Origin: Paragyromitra xinjiangensis | Taxonomy: Eukaryota; Ascomycota; Pezizomycetes; Pezizales; Discinaceae | NCBI GenBank assembly: GCA_038503065.1 | Contig: JBCAMK010000008.1 | Span: 1,612,001 to 1,676,000 of the forward strand | Length of the DNA: 64,000 nucleotides | Direction: 5' to 3' | Shown: positions 23,838 to 35,214 of the stretch, piece after piece | Layout of the letters: each line of letters opens with the position of its first letter | Position numbering within the stretch: the stretch's first letter is position 1 | The notes under the pieces: model-generated | Told to the model about the DNA's origin: nothing | The model's database searches: none | Seen by the model: only the letters and a program-made list of their open reading frames with translations | Translations under genes and position numbers: made by a program

Positions 23838-26796
23838 ATGACTGGAGAGGCAGCCCCACCAGAAAATGGCACAGAGGATGCTGGGAAACAGGCTAAGACA
23901 CTCGAGCAGCGATACATAGAGTTGTTGGAAGAAAAAATCTCGAGACTTGAGACGGAACTGAAGGGACTCAAGGAAAAGCCAGGAACCCCACCACCTGATC
24001 CAAAGAAGGAGGAAACTCCTTCATCCACAGAGGAGGCCACCGCTAACAAAGAAGAAAATGTAACTTATAGTTATTTCTGTACCATTTGGGCTTTGAGATA
24101 CTCGTCATTCCCACTCCTTTTTCCTGAATGGGTGAACTTACAACTAACTGTATTTTGTTCTAAAGTCTGTGGACCCAGAAAAGAAATCCCGTAGCCGCTA
24201 CGTTGAGCGTCGTCTTAACGACGATGGGGAATGGGTCGAAAAAGAAGTCAAAGAGAAAGAACCGGAACCTGAGAAAGCTGCCTCGAAAAAAGACGACTAT
24301 GCTTTAACTTGGCGCCGAAACTACCATAGCTCAACATATGGACACGTAAAAACGACCAATGAAGTCCTTATCGAATCCCATGAACTCCGAATGGCGTTGA
24401 TGAAGGTGGTTAAAGGTTATGATCAAATTTCTTTTGAAACGAATGAGGTTATTATCTCAGAGCCGTACGAATGTATTTATCATAACCGCCATCGGCTGGC
24501 AAAATACGCCGCTGAGAGCACCACGGACGAAGCCACAAGGACGGATGTTAATATATTGTTATCGGACCTAGCAAAAGAACAAGAAACAGCTAGGGAGGAT
24601 GCGAAGAGTCTTGGAGAGAAGGGAATGACTAAATTCGAACTACTGTGGTCATTATTTTACCCAGGGTGTCTTGTCTTCGGGACACCAATCTTGAACCAGC
24701 CACAGGCCTTCCTAGTTAACCAAGTTAGTTTCGACAAAAATGACTGTAGCTTTTGGGCTTATTCAATAGACTATAATGGGAGCGAGTTCGGCCGGCTAGA
24801 AGTCCAATTTCGCATCGAATTTTTCAAGGGAACTAAGGCTATCGCAAGTCTCTCAGCTTATCCGTTTGAATGGCATCGGGATAATGATGGTATGTACATA
24901 TGATCCGCTTCTGCAGAGCCTGATCCATGCGGGATAGCTAACCTTGACGATTCTCATAATCAGGCAACGATGATACTGTAGAATTGAAGAAGCTCCTTAT
25001 AGCGCGAGGCAGAAAGTTTGAAAAGTTATGTACTGCTAAGCGAACAGAGAAGCATTTCAGATACAGCGGCGTTATAGTTGATGAAGGCCAGGACATTATG
25101 CTTACAGATTTCGGAAATATGGCTGTATGCAATCTGCTCCCACCAAGTTAGCCTTTTTATAGTTTCCGTTCTGACTTATTGATGCTAAATCCAATAAAAG
25201 GGAGATGGCACGGGTGCTGCATCTGCCCTTTCTAATTCAATAAGCCGGTTTGTAAAGAGGGAAAAGGTAAGTTCCCTAAGCCTCCGAGAGAACAAGGGGA
25301 ATACTAAAGCCTTGGGAAAAGCTACCAGAGGATTCGTATGTCATGGTTGGTTCGTATATTCACCACTCGGAATTTCACGTGTAATAAAGCATCTGATATG
25401 GCCCGAACAGACTACGAAGCTTTCGTCGAATTTGGTGGGAAATCAATCACAGTCGGGAATCAGAGCACAAATCCTTCATCCAACTGCCAATGTACCTCCT
25501 GCGTGGGTGGCCGCCAAGAATATGATGGATTTAGCCCAACAAACAAAAATCCGGAAAAGCGACGCTTGAGCGAAAATCAATTACTTTTATGTCCTCCGCG
25601 TGTTGTGGGATTTGCCATGAAGACTAAAGTTTGGGTGCAAATGTTGGTGGATAACATTGAATCTCTGAGGACAGAGGGGAAGGATAATGCGTTTAAAAAG
25701 TTGGAGTTGCCAAAGCGGACCAAGGACTTGCTCAGGGATTTAGTAGAGCAGCATACCAAGTTTCCGAACCGGTTGGATGATCTTGTTCCAGGGAAGGGAA
25801 ATGGTTTGATTGCGTTACTCCACGGACCACCAGGTATTCCATATCTTACCATTCTTGGTCCAGAATTTCTATGGTGATTGACGATATTCTAGGGGTCGGA
25901 AAAACTCTAACAGCTGGTAAAGAAATTAATCTATATTTTAGAGGATTTCGGGATTGACATTTCTGTTAGAAAGCGTTGCCATACTTACGGGAAAACCTTT
26001 GTATTGCATTAGCATGAGTGACGTTGGAATGTCTCCAGCAATTGTTGAGACAAATTTGATTAGAATATTCGACCTGGCTGGTAAGCTTCAACACTTCTCC
26101 ACGCTCAGCTTTGGTTATTAACCTGATTTATTAAATAGTTCACTGGCAGGTGAAGAAAGAAGTTTCACTTACTGCGATGGATTTATGGTTTTGCGTCGAT
26201 ACTAGACTCAGGGCAAGTGCTAATAGATATTATTCACATAGGCTATACTTCTCTTTGACGAGGCGGACGTTTTCTTGGAAAGCCGCTCTCTTCAGGACTT
26301 AAGGAGGAACGGTTTGGTATCCGGTAGATGAACCCTAATTTACGGACGTAGCTATATATGAGACATAAAGTTGATAGCTCGTGTAGTACTTCTCCGTGTT
26401 CTCGAGTATTACCACGGCATTCTTTTCCTCACGACTAATCGTGTTAAAACCTTCGATGAAGCGTTTCAATCCCGAGTACACATCGCTATTAAATTTGAAG
26501 AGTTGCAGGTCCGAGAAAGGGAAGCAATCTGGAATATGTGGCTCGATCAACTAGATGAAAGTACCGCGAACGTTCGAGATATCAAAGAAATGGTTCAAGA
26601 AGATTTGGCTGCAGCGCCACTTAATGGAAGACAAATCCGTAACATCATTACATCTGCGCAGGCGGTCGCGAGGGCGCAGTCTCGGTTTGGTAGACTGGAA
26701 TACAGGCATATAAACCAGGTTACAAAAGTTACAACGGAATTCCAGAACTATTTGGCGCAGAGCAACGAGTTAGCAAAAGCACAAAACTTGCGCTGA
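23838..26796 (+). CDS. AAA-family ATPase with DUF7025-type N-terminal region
   Basis: Ten exons rebuild a 771-aa protein: 23838..24059, 24166..24889, 24964..25124, 25201..25266, 25329..25833, 25893..25916, 25970..26080, 26139..26149, 26242..26323, 26387..26796. All phases agree. Residues ~1-75 contain a coiled coil. The middle region (YPGCLVFGTP, LLCPPRVVGFAM) matches the fungal DUF7025 module. The AAA domain has Walker A GPPGVGKT at 557-564, Walker B LLFDEAD ending at 617, sensor 1 in LTTNR (Asn653) and an arginine in FQSR (Arg665). These are likely hexameric ATP-driven remodelling enzymes; substrate unknown. Exon 8 is only 11 nt and exon 6 only 24 nt, so cDNA support matters for 25.1-26.3 kb. 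The assignment of exon 4 and the start of exon 5 is the weakest part. Confidence 0.82.
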
Positions 26797-27270
26797 AGAT
26801 GTATCTGGGGAAGTTTTATTTCTTATCTTTAGTGTTCTGGCACTATAGAGCTGGTTGGTTATTGCAAGTGCGTTAAGCTTCTTAGTCACGGCATAAAAAC
26901 TGGTTATTAACTTAAGAGCAAATTCATTATGATAATCATTCATCACAAACTATACTCGTATGGGGCTTAGAGCCCATGGTTGAGGGATGAGTTCGCATAT
27001 ATACGCATATGTAGTTATACAGCCCTCAACATCTAACATCTGATTTCTCAGGAACGGGTAGTTACCATGACAGTGACTAGTAAGCCATAAAATGGGAATA
27101 AACAAGTGTGATGCTTCGCGGTGGGATGTTGGCGGCCGGAGGTTTCTTTGGGTTTCTTTGAGCGGAATAAAGTCCATTGCTAGACGCTATATATCGAAGG
27201 TTTTGAATTACCGAGCCCAGATGTCTCCGGTTAGAAGCAAAAATTTCTTCCTAACTAAAACTACCCACTA

Positions 27271-27365
27271 CCGTATAAACTCGTGAAATTCGACCTGGCG
27301 CTATCCCCAGATCGGCAGGTTTTTTCGTGGCCTATATATATAGGGAAATTCACGAGTTTCCACGG
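27271..27365. mobile_element. Small TA-flanked foldback element, 95 bp
   Basis: The left end CCGTATAAACTCGTGAAATT and the reverse complement of the right end CCGTGGAAACTCGTGAATTT match over about 20 nt. TA flanks at 27269-27270 and 27366-27367. The CCGT terminus resembles the elements at 16382 and 58578 but the subterminal sequence differs. Confidence 0.5.
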
Positions 27366-27814
27366 TATATATTAGGAACTAAGAACTTCCATGCTTCACT
27401 AATCATAGTGCTGAAAATTCGGTTGTTGCGCAAACTAGGAGATGTGGAATGATTCGCAACAGCAAGATCCTTCAACAATGCCATTTCTTACAAAAGTAGC
27501 CTATGGCTTGATTAGTGGTTATAGGTCTGCTTGCTCGGGTAGCTAGCGCTTTTTTATCTTGGGCTCATTCACCACCTTTATTTCAACCGTTCCATACACA
27601 ATTTCGGGAAAGTAACATTGAAACCGGTTCCCTAAGGATAGTAGTATAGTGCGGGAATCGATAGACGTGTGCCTATGTGACCTATAATGCAACCAGGGCC
27701 TGAGCATTTTGGAGGATTAGGCATGATGTTCCATCATACTGTGGCTCAGATGGTTCAGATTGTATTCTAGTTAGACATAAGGAGGTCTCACAGAGTGGAA
27801 AACCCCCTGAGCTG

Positions 27815-27895
27815 GGTGGATCTAGGCTTCAGAATGTTGCACCTTTCTTTTTTTGTGCTTCCACCACATCACCACCCAAAATCCAACTTTTCAAA
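27815..27895 (-). mobile_element. Relic of the left subterminal region of the 12.5-kb transposon
   Basis: Read on the minus strand, this stretch contains GGTGGTGATGTGGTGGAAGC and CAAAAAAAGAAAGGTGCAAC. The transposon at 12510-12565 reads GGTGGTGATTTGGCGGAAAT and CAAAAAAAGAAAAGTGCAAC in the same order and spacing apart from a small gap. Homology fades outside about 80 nt. No transposase accompanies it. Confidence 0.7.
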
Positions 27896-28354
27896 ATCCA
27901 GTTACACCGTGGAAATATCTTCAACTTTGAAAATCTCCCTATAGGCATTGTGTCTATCATATAGTGAATCACTGTATAGGATCTTTTTCTTAAAAACCCG
28001 TCCTATTTAGCTATAATAGATCGTTCTAAAAGAGGTACACGTTTATCGATTCCGCCACCATATGTTGATTTACGAGTTAAGACCTTCGTTTTTCTTGAGT
28101 ATTTTCTTGAGGGGGAATGTGATGATTTATATACTAGGCTAAGGCAAGGCACAATCAGGTTCACAACTTGATCTGGAATTATTGGTTGTTCTAAAATTAA
28201 CCTAATTGCTGTGCCTAACCACGCCCCGCCCCCACTCTGGTGGCTGAGCCCAAGGCAGCACGGCCGGAAGGGTGTGGCTGCGGTCACACTTAAAAGCTCC
28301 ATAGTTCTTCAGCGAAGAACTTCAGCAATTTCCAAACTGTTTCCATAGCTCAAC

Positions 28355-30256
28355 ATGAAGGAAGATCTGAACTTCAGAACAAAGGATACGATACAAAGGA
28401 TTGAGCTTCCAGAACCCCCATTAGGGTCCGCGATACACCAACAACCTACACCATGGAGTAAGTGGTACGAAAAGGACCACGCGGGCACAAGGTAGATGAT
28501 CCTAACCCTTTTTAAAATAGCAATATTAACCTTTTATTCTTCAAGTTTGATCGAACCTGTAGATAAAGTTTGTGAAAGTAAAGATGCGTTTTTACAAACC
28601 GCAAATCTTTCTTTGGAGGAAAGGAGGATTCTCGAGAAAACCGTTACCATCGATGATTTCGTTGAGATTACTAGCAAGGCTCAAGAGAACTGGAAGAGAA
28701 AAAAGCACGCAAAAAAGAGAGACGCGATACAGAAGACAATATCGAATTGGTCGCAGCTTGCCGAGAGTTATAAGTCGACAGTTGACGTCCTAAAGTCAGT
28801 TCACCCAGAGTTCGGAGGAATAGCTTGGGGGACTATTGGACTTGTCGTTACAGTTTGAAACCCCAAATACCTATCCCATCTCTTCACATAGCCAAGGTTC
28901 TAATGTTAATTAGGTCGTGGCAAATAAGCATAAGAAAGAGGAAGCACTAGACGAGGTGAGTTTCTTCACAAAAAAGGAACGGTATATTTGCACACGATTG
29001 ACAGTGACTTAGAGCATTCGCAAAATATCGCAGTCACTACCACGTCTCGATTTGTACTGCATGCTCTATCCAACTCGAAGAATGCAAGAGTGCGTGGCGA
29101 ACTTATATGCGAAAGTCATAGAGTTCTTACAAAAGGCATTTATCTATTATAAACGCGCCGGGTGGAGTAAGCCTCGTCCCTACTTTAGAAACTACTTTCT
29201 GAATGCACTAATGAAGTTACGGATTGCCTCGAGTAGGAAGGGTATTGTCCGCATTTTCAGATCCCGTGGATATATCTATCCAACCATTAGTCGATGATAT
29301 AGCAACTCTTTCCAGGGCAATTGAAGGCGAAGGTGCTATAGCACTGGCGGCAGAGATACGTGATGTCCGAGAAACTATCAATCAGGTCCAGGCTGCAGTC
29401 TGTGCTGTCCAAAACAAGGTGGAAGGAATTGTGAGGGATTTAGATAAGACTGCATCTCAAGTTGACGAGCTGAAAGATATCATAGAAGGTTTGATTATCT
29501 TTCACCTCCCTATATGATAAAACAAGATCTAACACCTTGTAACTAGACTCTGAGATGTTGCAAGCAAAGGACGACTTAAGAAGGATTAAACATATTTTCG
29601 TCGACAAACGCTATAATCCGAATCAGCAATACCAAGATATTAAACAGGTTCTCGCAGCCATTCCCCGCAAGACTTCCGAGATCCAATATTGTATGAAACT
29701 CAGAGATCAAGGTATTATCCGTCAATGGCCGCACCAAATTATCTGGCTTTCTCGGCCTCCAGGTGGCGCACCTCCAGTATGGTTATCACACTTTGCTCTG
29801 GAGCGCTACGAACACCTGCAAGCTGAAAATCAATTCGTGATACACTCCTCCTGCATGCACGGGCACCATCCATCCTCAACAGTTCAGCTTCTTCTCAAAC
29901 ACTTCATATACCAAATTCTTCTCTGGAGGCCGCAGCTCCTACGAAATCGAAAAGATCTGGAGGAGTTCCGGAGTTCCGATGTTGAAATTCCACTAAGCCG
30001 ATTATGGGATCTAGCCTCAAATATAATCCCTAGCGATACCCGCGTCTTCTGGATAATAGATCGGTTAGACCAGTGCAAATTCGCGCGGGGGCAAGAGCGA
30101 TTCGAAAAGGCTTTTGAGGGGTTAAAGGGTTTAGTGCGGCTCCCGAAAGAGTTGAAAATCCTCGTTACCAGTATTTGCCTACCAGCAGCACTAGTGAAAG
30201 TTTCGGGTGAAGATCTACAGTCTGAAGAGGTTTATGAGCTGGTCGCAGAAATATGA
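28355..30256 (+). CDS. DUF7708 domain protein (fungal STAND-like architecture)
   Basis: Six exons give 533 aa: 28355..28491, 28546..28852, 28914..28955, 29013..29166, 29237..29488, 29547..30256. All phases agree. Residues ~90-200 match the fungal DUF7708 module, with KKRDAIQKTISNWSQLAES, then IAWGTIGLVVTV ending at Thr148, and an LPRLDLYCMLYPTRRMQE block. This module usually sits at the N-terminus of fungal NACHT/STAND proteins. A coiled-coil-like stretch follows (INQVQAAVCAVQNKVEGI). The C-terminal 230 residues carry hydrophobic strands such as FWIIDRLDQC, reminiscent of a Walker B strand. I see no P-loop and no ankyrin, WD or TPR repeats, so this is a short version or one that has lost its NTPase and repeat parts. 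Role unknown; related proteins are discussed as possible heterokaryon or immune-type receptors. Confidence 0.8.
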
Positions 30257-30514
30257 AACTTGTGGAAAGGAGATTAAAGTGTTATCAAGATACCAAAAAG
30301 AAAATGCCATGTGCGTGAGCGACCTATCATGACCAAGGAACAGCTCATTCAATTCACCAGCTGTTCTCTATGAGAACAAACAAGCTTCATAAAGCACGAG
30401 GAGGTATATTAGGGAAACTGAGTTACATGAATAATCAAAAGCGAACGCGAAACCCCAGGCCAACCCGGGATCCTTCAACTCCTTAACTCCCTCCCAAACC
30501 CCTGGCTGCAGCCA

Positions 30515-32229
30515 TCAATCTGCTCGCTCCCCAACGAATGACGGAAATCTTGGAGTTCCACTTCGCGACAACTCTTGATACCTATAAGTCACTATCTTCC
30601 CAATCTTCGGCGGGTCCCTGCGTTGCTTATCCGTGAGCCCAGTTCCGATCTTGAACATCTTCCCTGTTGGTTCACCCGTTTCGGTGTCGAGCATCTCACA
30701 CCTCAGTGCTCCAGTGCAGTTCGAATTTTTCCCAGATCCTCGCTCGTGGGCGCGCACGATGGCATCTGCATCAAGAAAACGCTTGACCTTGAGGAGTGTT
30801 TTAGAGCGGCCGTTAATGTAGAGAGAGCTAGGTTCTCGGAGCATTAACCCTTCGCCACCTTTTTCAATAGTATCCTCCAGCATCTCGAGAACGTGGTCTT
30901 TGCCTTTGCAAACTGTGTGATCGAGGACATGCACCCATTTAATCCTCAGCTTTGTGAAAGTTTTCCTGCAGAATTCGATGCGGTCCTCGAACGGCTCATC
31001 GGCCATGGAAGGGCAATCGAAGACTTGATAGGTCACGCTAAACTTCCAAGCGTCAGGTTTATTTTGTGCACGAACTATCGAGACGCAGTCTTGGAAGCCG
31101 CCTCGGCCTGTGAAGAGTTCGCCGTCAAACGTCACCTACACGGATATGAGTGTTAGGTCCCAGAAAAATATAGCAAGGGGTAGAGTAATGGCATACATCT
31201 TTGGGCATGCGCTTTATGAACCAATCTGGGGCATAGAAGGGGTTCCCTTCACGGCTGAGGAACGTTGTTCCGTTCCAGTATGCACGAACACCGTCAAGTT
31301 TCTCCGAAAGGAGATAGCCAGTAGGATCTTTTCCTTTTTCTTCGTCCCATTTTTCAGCGAGCAATGGCTTGAAATTGGCATCCTTGAGCCTCTTCATAGG
31401 AGCTGGTGCCGCTCTCTTTGGCCGAGTCCGGGTCACTTTCTCGTCCTCGACACTGTCGTCATCGTCATCCTTCTTCGATACTACCTTAGCGTTTCTAGTC
31501 TTTTTTGGTGTTGGTTTCTCTTCCCCATCATTATCACAATCGTCTAGCGTAGCTCTTTTAGAAGCCTCTCTGCTCTTGTTACCCTTCTTGACTGAATTTT
31601 CTTCTTTTTCTTCTTTTTCTTCTTTTTCTTCTTCCTCTTCCTCTTCCTCCTCGAAGGTAACTTTCTGTTTTAGCTTAGCTGCTGCTTTAGATTTTCTACC
31701 CTTCTTCGTAGACTTTACTTCTTCCTCTTCCCTCTCCTCTTCCGAATCTACTGAAGCTTTTCGCTTCCTTGATCCAACCGAAGCCTTTTTGGCAGATCTT
31801 GAAGATTTTCTGCTTGTACCCGGTGCACAAGGGTCCTTTAATTCCAGACGAGCCTCCTCGTACTCGATTCCTAAGAGAGATTGAAGATGCTTGCAGGTCC
31901 TTCCGTTCACAGGACCACCAGCCAGGCGCCAACCTGGACATGTACAATAATCTGTGTAATCATTCAATTAGAGCTAGGTGCTTAAATGGATATTAAATGC
32001 CCGCTTGGGATTTAACTAACAGTGATCGCTGGTTCTCTTCATCGTGTATGTTCTGTCCGAGGACTGTGATGTTGCATCTATGGATTGACCCTCAAGTAGA
32101 AGAATTCTAGGTTTTATGCCGTCCTGGAAGCAATTGGACTCCTAATTAGTGGTTTTCGGGTTGTTGAATGGAGAAAGGACTTACAATTTCGGCCAGCTCA
32201 TCGTTTCTTTCAATCTCTATTCTCGACAT
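30515..32229 (-). CDS. Compact ATP-dependent DNA ligase with N-terminal SWIM-type zinc motif
   Basis: Four exons (32229..32185, 32123..32021, 31951..31197, 31135..30515) give 507 aa; all phases agree. Residues 50-75 contain CTCPGW..TCKHL, a SWIM-like CxC...CxH zinc site. Residues ~85-230 form a charged, low-complexity Lys/Glu linker with acidic runs. The catalytic part begins with the motif I lysine, KLDGVRAYW (Lys267, the expected AMP attachment site). It continues with FDGELF (motif III, 304-309), EGLMLRE (IV, 396-402) and LLKVKRF (V, 415-421). The C-terminus (VTYRYQELSRSGTPRFPSF) matches the small OB domain of bacterial and chlorovirus minimal ligases, not nuclear Lig1/Lig3/Lig4. It should seal nicked DNA. 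The long basic/acidic linker suggests nuclear targeting, but that is inference. It converges with the DUF7708 gene, the stops being about 260 nt apart. Confidence 0.9.
31606..31655 (-). repeat. Glu/Lys-coding low-complexity tract within the ligase linker
   Basis: The plus strand shows repeated CTTCTTTTT and TTCCTC units. On the coding strand these specify runs of Glu with interspersed Lys. The plus-strand ORF over this region is Ser/Phe-rich purely as a shadow of it. Confidence 0.85.
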
Positions 32230-35214
32230 GTTGGGTATGGGCAATAGGCAATAGTAAGGCGTGTTGGTTGTTGTTAATGGTATCTAAGTCTGAAGCAGCT
32301 GAAGAGTAAAATACGGGATGAAGAGCGGGAGTTTTTATAATCCCGATTTCTTCTTCAGCGCTCGCTCACTTCCGAATTCGGAATCTTCGATATGCGGCAT
32401 AAATCATTGTGACTTAAACTCATGCAGGAAATATTGCGTGCGCGCCTGAGACATTCGCAAGGATCGCCGCTGGTAACACCGCATTGCTGGCGCGACCGTT
32501 GACTCATTGTTGCTTGCAATGCAATTTCCCAGTCGTGGCACGCGACGACGCGTGAAGTTGAACGCGATATGAACACGCTTGCGCGTGACTTGGGGGCTCA
32601 GCACGGGCTGTGCCCTCGGAAAGTATGACTGTACGGAATTCAAGAGCTAAGATTGTGACAACACATTGCGGGACCAGACCATCAGGTAGTTTCGTGCGGA
32701 ATCTGTGTTCAATCTGAAACCAGTGTTCGGTTGGAAACCTGAGGGAACTAAACTCATGACCTGATTGCCTCAGGAAGGAAACAAGAAATTCAGGGAAACC
32801 TAAGGATTGCCTAGGCCTTTGATGTGCGCAGTCTTACACCTTGTGTATCACATGGATCGATAATTGTACTCTCGAAATTCTGCGCTCAGGAAAAAGGCAT
32901 CCCTGTATCAGATTATCGCCTTATCGAGAAACCCACCTCCGAAAAATCATAACTACATGTACCAGTAAATTAGCTAGCTGTTACAGACCTTGATATCACC
33001 GACACCGCCACCCATATTGTCGAAAACTAGATAGCAATTGACTCACGATCGATTGAGTTGTGGATTAAGCCAGTTATGAATGCGATTAAGATAGACTTTT
33101 TACTACGACTGCGCTAGGTATCTAGCTCTTTGCTAGTTCGTCTCGAGTAATCTTGGCATTCTCGCGGCACATGGCGAGAGTAGAAAAGTTGGTAGAAAAT
33201 AGCAAATCAAACGGGCTAAACTCTCAATAAGAATTCAGAGAAATGAAGAAGTTATCTGTGAGTTATCTGGATATATCATTAAACACAAAAGCTAAAAATC
33301 TAGTGGATGAGGTTCCCCCACACAACACCGACGTGTCTTAAAGTTTAAAGTACGTGGGGCTATATTCTTTACAGTATCAACATCAATTAAAACTCAGGTT
33401 TCGGTCACACCAACTACTTTCTAGCTACCTACTAAATATCTAGAGGGGCTGCTAAAAAAAGTAGTCAATGGTTATTCGGAGGTCTGTAGATCATGTAAGC
33501 CCACCGGCCGCTAGATCTGGTTCATGTTGGAGGTTAACTCTAACTCCCCAAAGTGGTGGCTCACCACAGAGTGGTAGCTTAGTCAATTACAAATAGCCAA
33601 GAAAAATCTAGTTCCACTAAGTGGGCCAGCTTTGCCGGATGATAGGATACTGAATTATCTAACATCCAGACTATTTAGCAGGTATAGGGATCAGCAAAAG
33701 ATATGATGAAAGTTCCCGTAATTGCTTAGGTGCTATATATACCGAGAAGGGCTTTCAGCAGGTCCGCCCACGATACTACAGTTTGTCATATGTCCTACCT
33801 ATCAAATTGGCTGCACTAGTAACCTATCCATAGGGTGGGACTCGCAATACGCGTACTCAGCGAATGCCCTTCAAGTATATACCCCCCCCCTCCTCACATT
33901 CTATTTTCCTTTCCCATCTCCCTTCTCCTTCGCAGCTTCCCTGTCCTCCGTCATGATCCCTTCTCCTTCTGCCCTAGCCAGGGCATAGGCCATACCCTAT
34001 CGCTACAAGGTCACGCATCGCTATCAAATGGTATCCTGAAAGGTACCAGTATATGAAGCAGAGTCAGGAGAGAGAGATCTAAGTGGGAGAGCAAAGGAGC
34101 AAAGGGAGGTAGGGGAGGGCTGATATGTAGGCTAAGAGAGACTTCTCAGGACCCTTAATAGAATACCCGAATATTTTATCCCTCCTTGGGGGTCGGGTGA
34201 CTGGCTCGTTCGACGGTAACTACGCACTCTCATAGGACACGGGAATTTAAGGTCAAATTAAATCTCTTTTAATCACGATTGAGAATACCTTTTGTGATAA
34301 TGATTATTCATATTACTAGGAAAATCTCACTAGGAACCCAGATAAATAGTAACTATCCCAAACAGTTGATAGAGCACTTTTCAGTATTCGTACCAAGAGC
34401 GTTGTGTAGAATGGGTTTCAAGGAAATTTTTTGGCGATTACATGGCTAGGCAACTTCATATTCGACCTTGGTGGAGAGAACATTTGTTTACACGGTAATC
34501 AACGACGGATATCAATTCCTAGGGAATCGTCATAAGGAAAAGATATGTTTGATTGCATGCGGTCGGGTGCTCCTCGCTATTTCAGGAACGTCCATGCTTC
34601 CCGGCCAATAGTGGCAGTAAATATCCCTGTAACCGTCTCCTCACGAATCAAACTTGCCATAATCCGTCTATATTACCCACCATATGCTACCCTAATTACA
34701 CTAAAGCTATTCGAATTGATGCTATCTTCTTACACAGTGTGAGAATTAGGCAAAGAAAAGGGGAAAAAAAGAGGTTTATTCTACAGAAAAACGGAACGTG
34801 TAAACGGAACGAAGAGAAACAGAAGGTTAGCGATTCAATAAGGGAAAATGCGCTAATGAAGAATGAATGAAGGGTAAAAAGACCAAACCAAGCCTCCAAC
34901 CGCAAAGCTCAAACCCCAATTCCTGTTCCACAATTAGTAGAATCGAGGAAACTCTCTAGAGAGTTAGTAATAAAAGAATAAAAGAAAGAGGCCCTAGAAC
35001 GATAACGCCAGCTGCAAAAAATATCAAATGGAGCTGACCGAAGAAAGCCGTCCTCCATGTCTATGTTATAAACAAACTTCCCCGATACCCCATTTCGAAA
35101 TACACCTGTGCACCACAAAGGCTAGTTCCGCATAGTCCGACCCACGGCATTAGTTTATTTGAATCGCGTCCTTTACGCCCCCCCTCTGAGCTAGGTTTAC
35201 TGGCATTGCGAGAT
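32230..35214. other. 3.0-kb intergenic region, nothing coding seen
   Basis: Holds the ligase promoter side and the 3' flank of the PI synthase gene. A C-tract occurs near 33882 (nine to ten C). Short ORFs exist on both strands but none has recognisable content or splice partners. Confidence 0.5.

Larger units (their letters stand above)
26797..28354. other. Intergenic region with a small foldback element and a transposon relic
   Basis: Contains the foldback element 27271-27365 and, on the minus strand at about 27815-27895, a sequence homologous to the left end of the transposon at 12.5 kb. The remaining sequence, including a 99-codon minus-strand ORF at 28302-28003, shows nothing I can support. 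Confidence 0.55.

Noticed and set aside
25312..26340. Initial impression that the AAA ATPase gene is a frameshifted pseudogene
   Set aside because: Consensus splice sites restore a single frame through every catalytic motif, with total length divisible by three.
28003..28302. 99-codon minus-strand ORF before the DUF7708 gene
   Set aside because: No family resemblance; overlaps the likely promoter of the DUF7708 gene and lies beside a transposon relic.
31369..31884. Plus-strand Ser/Phe-rich ORF of 171 codons
   Set aside because: Shadow of the Glu/Lys-rich linker of the ligase on the opposite strand.
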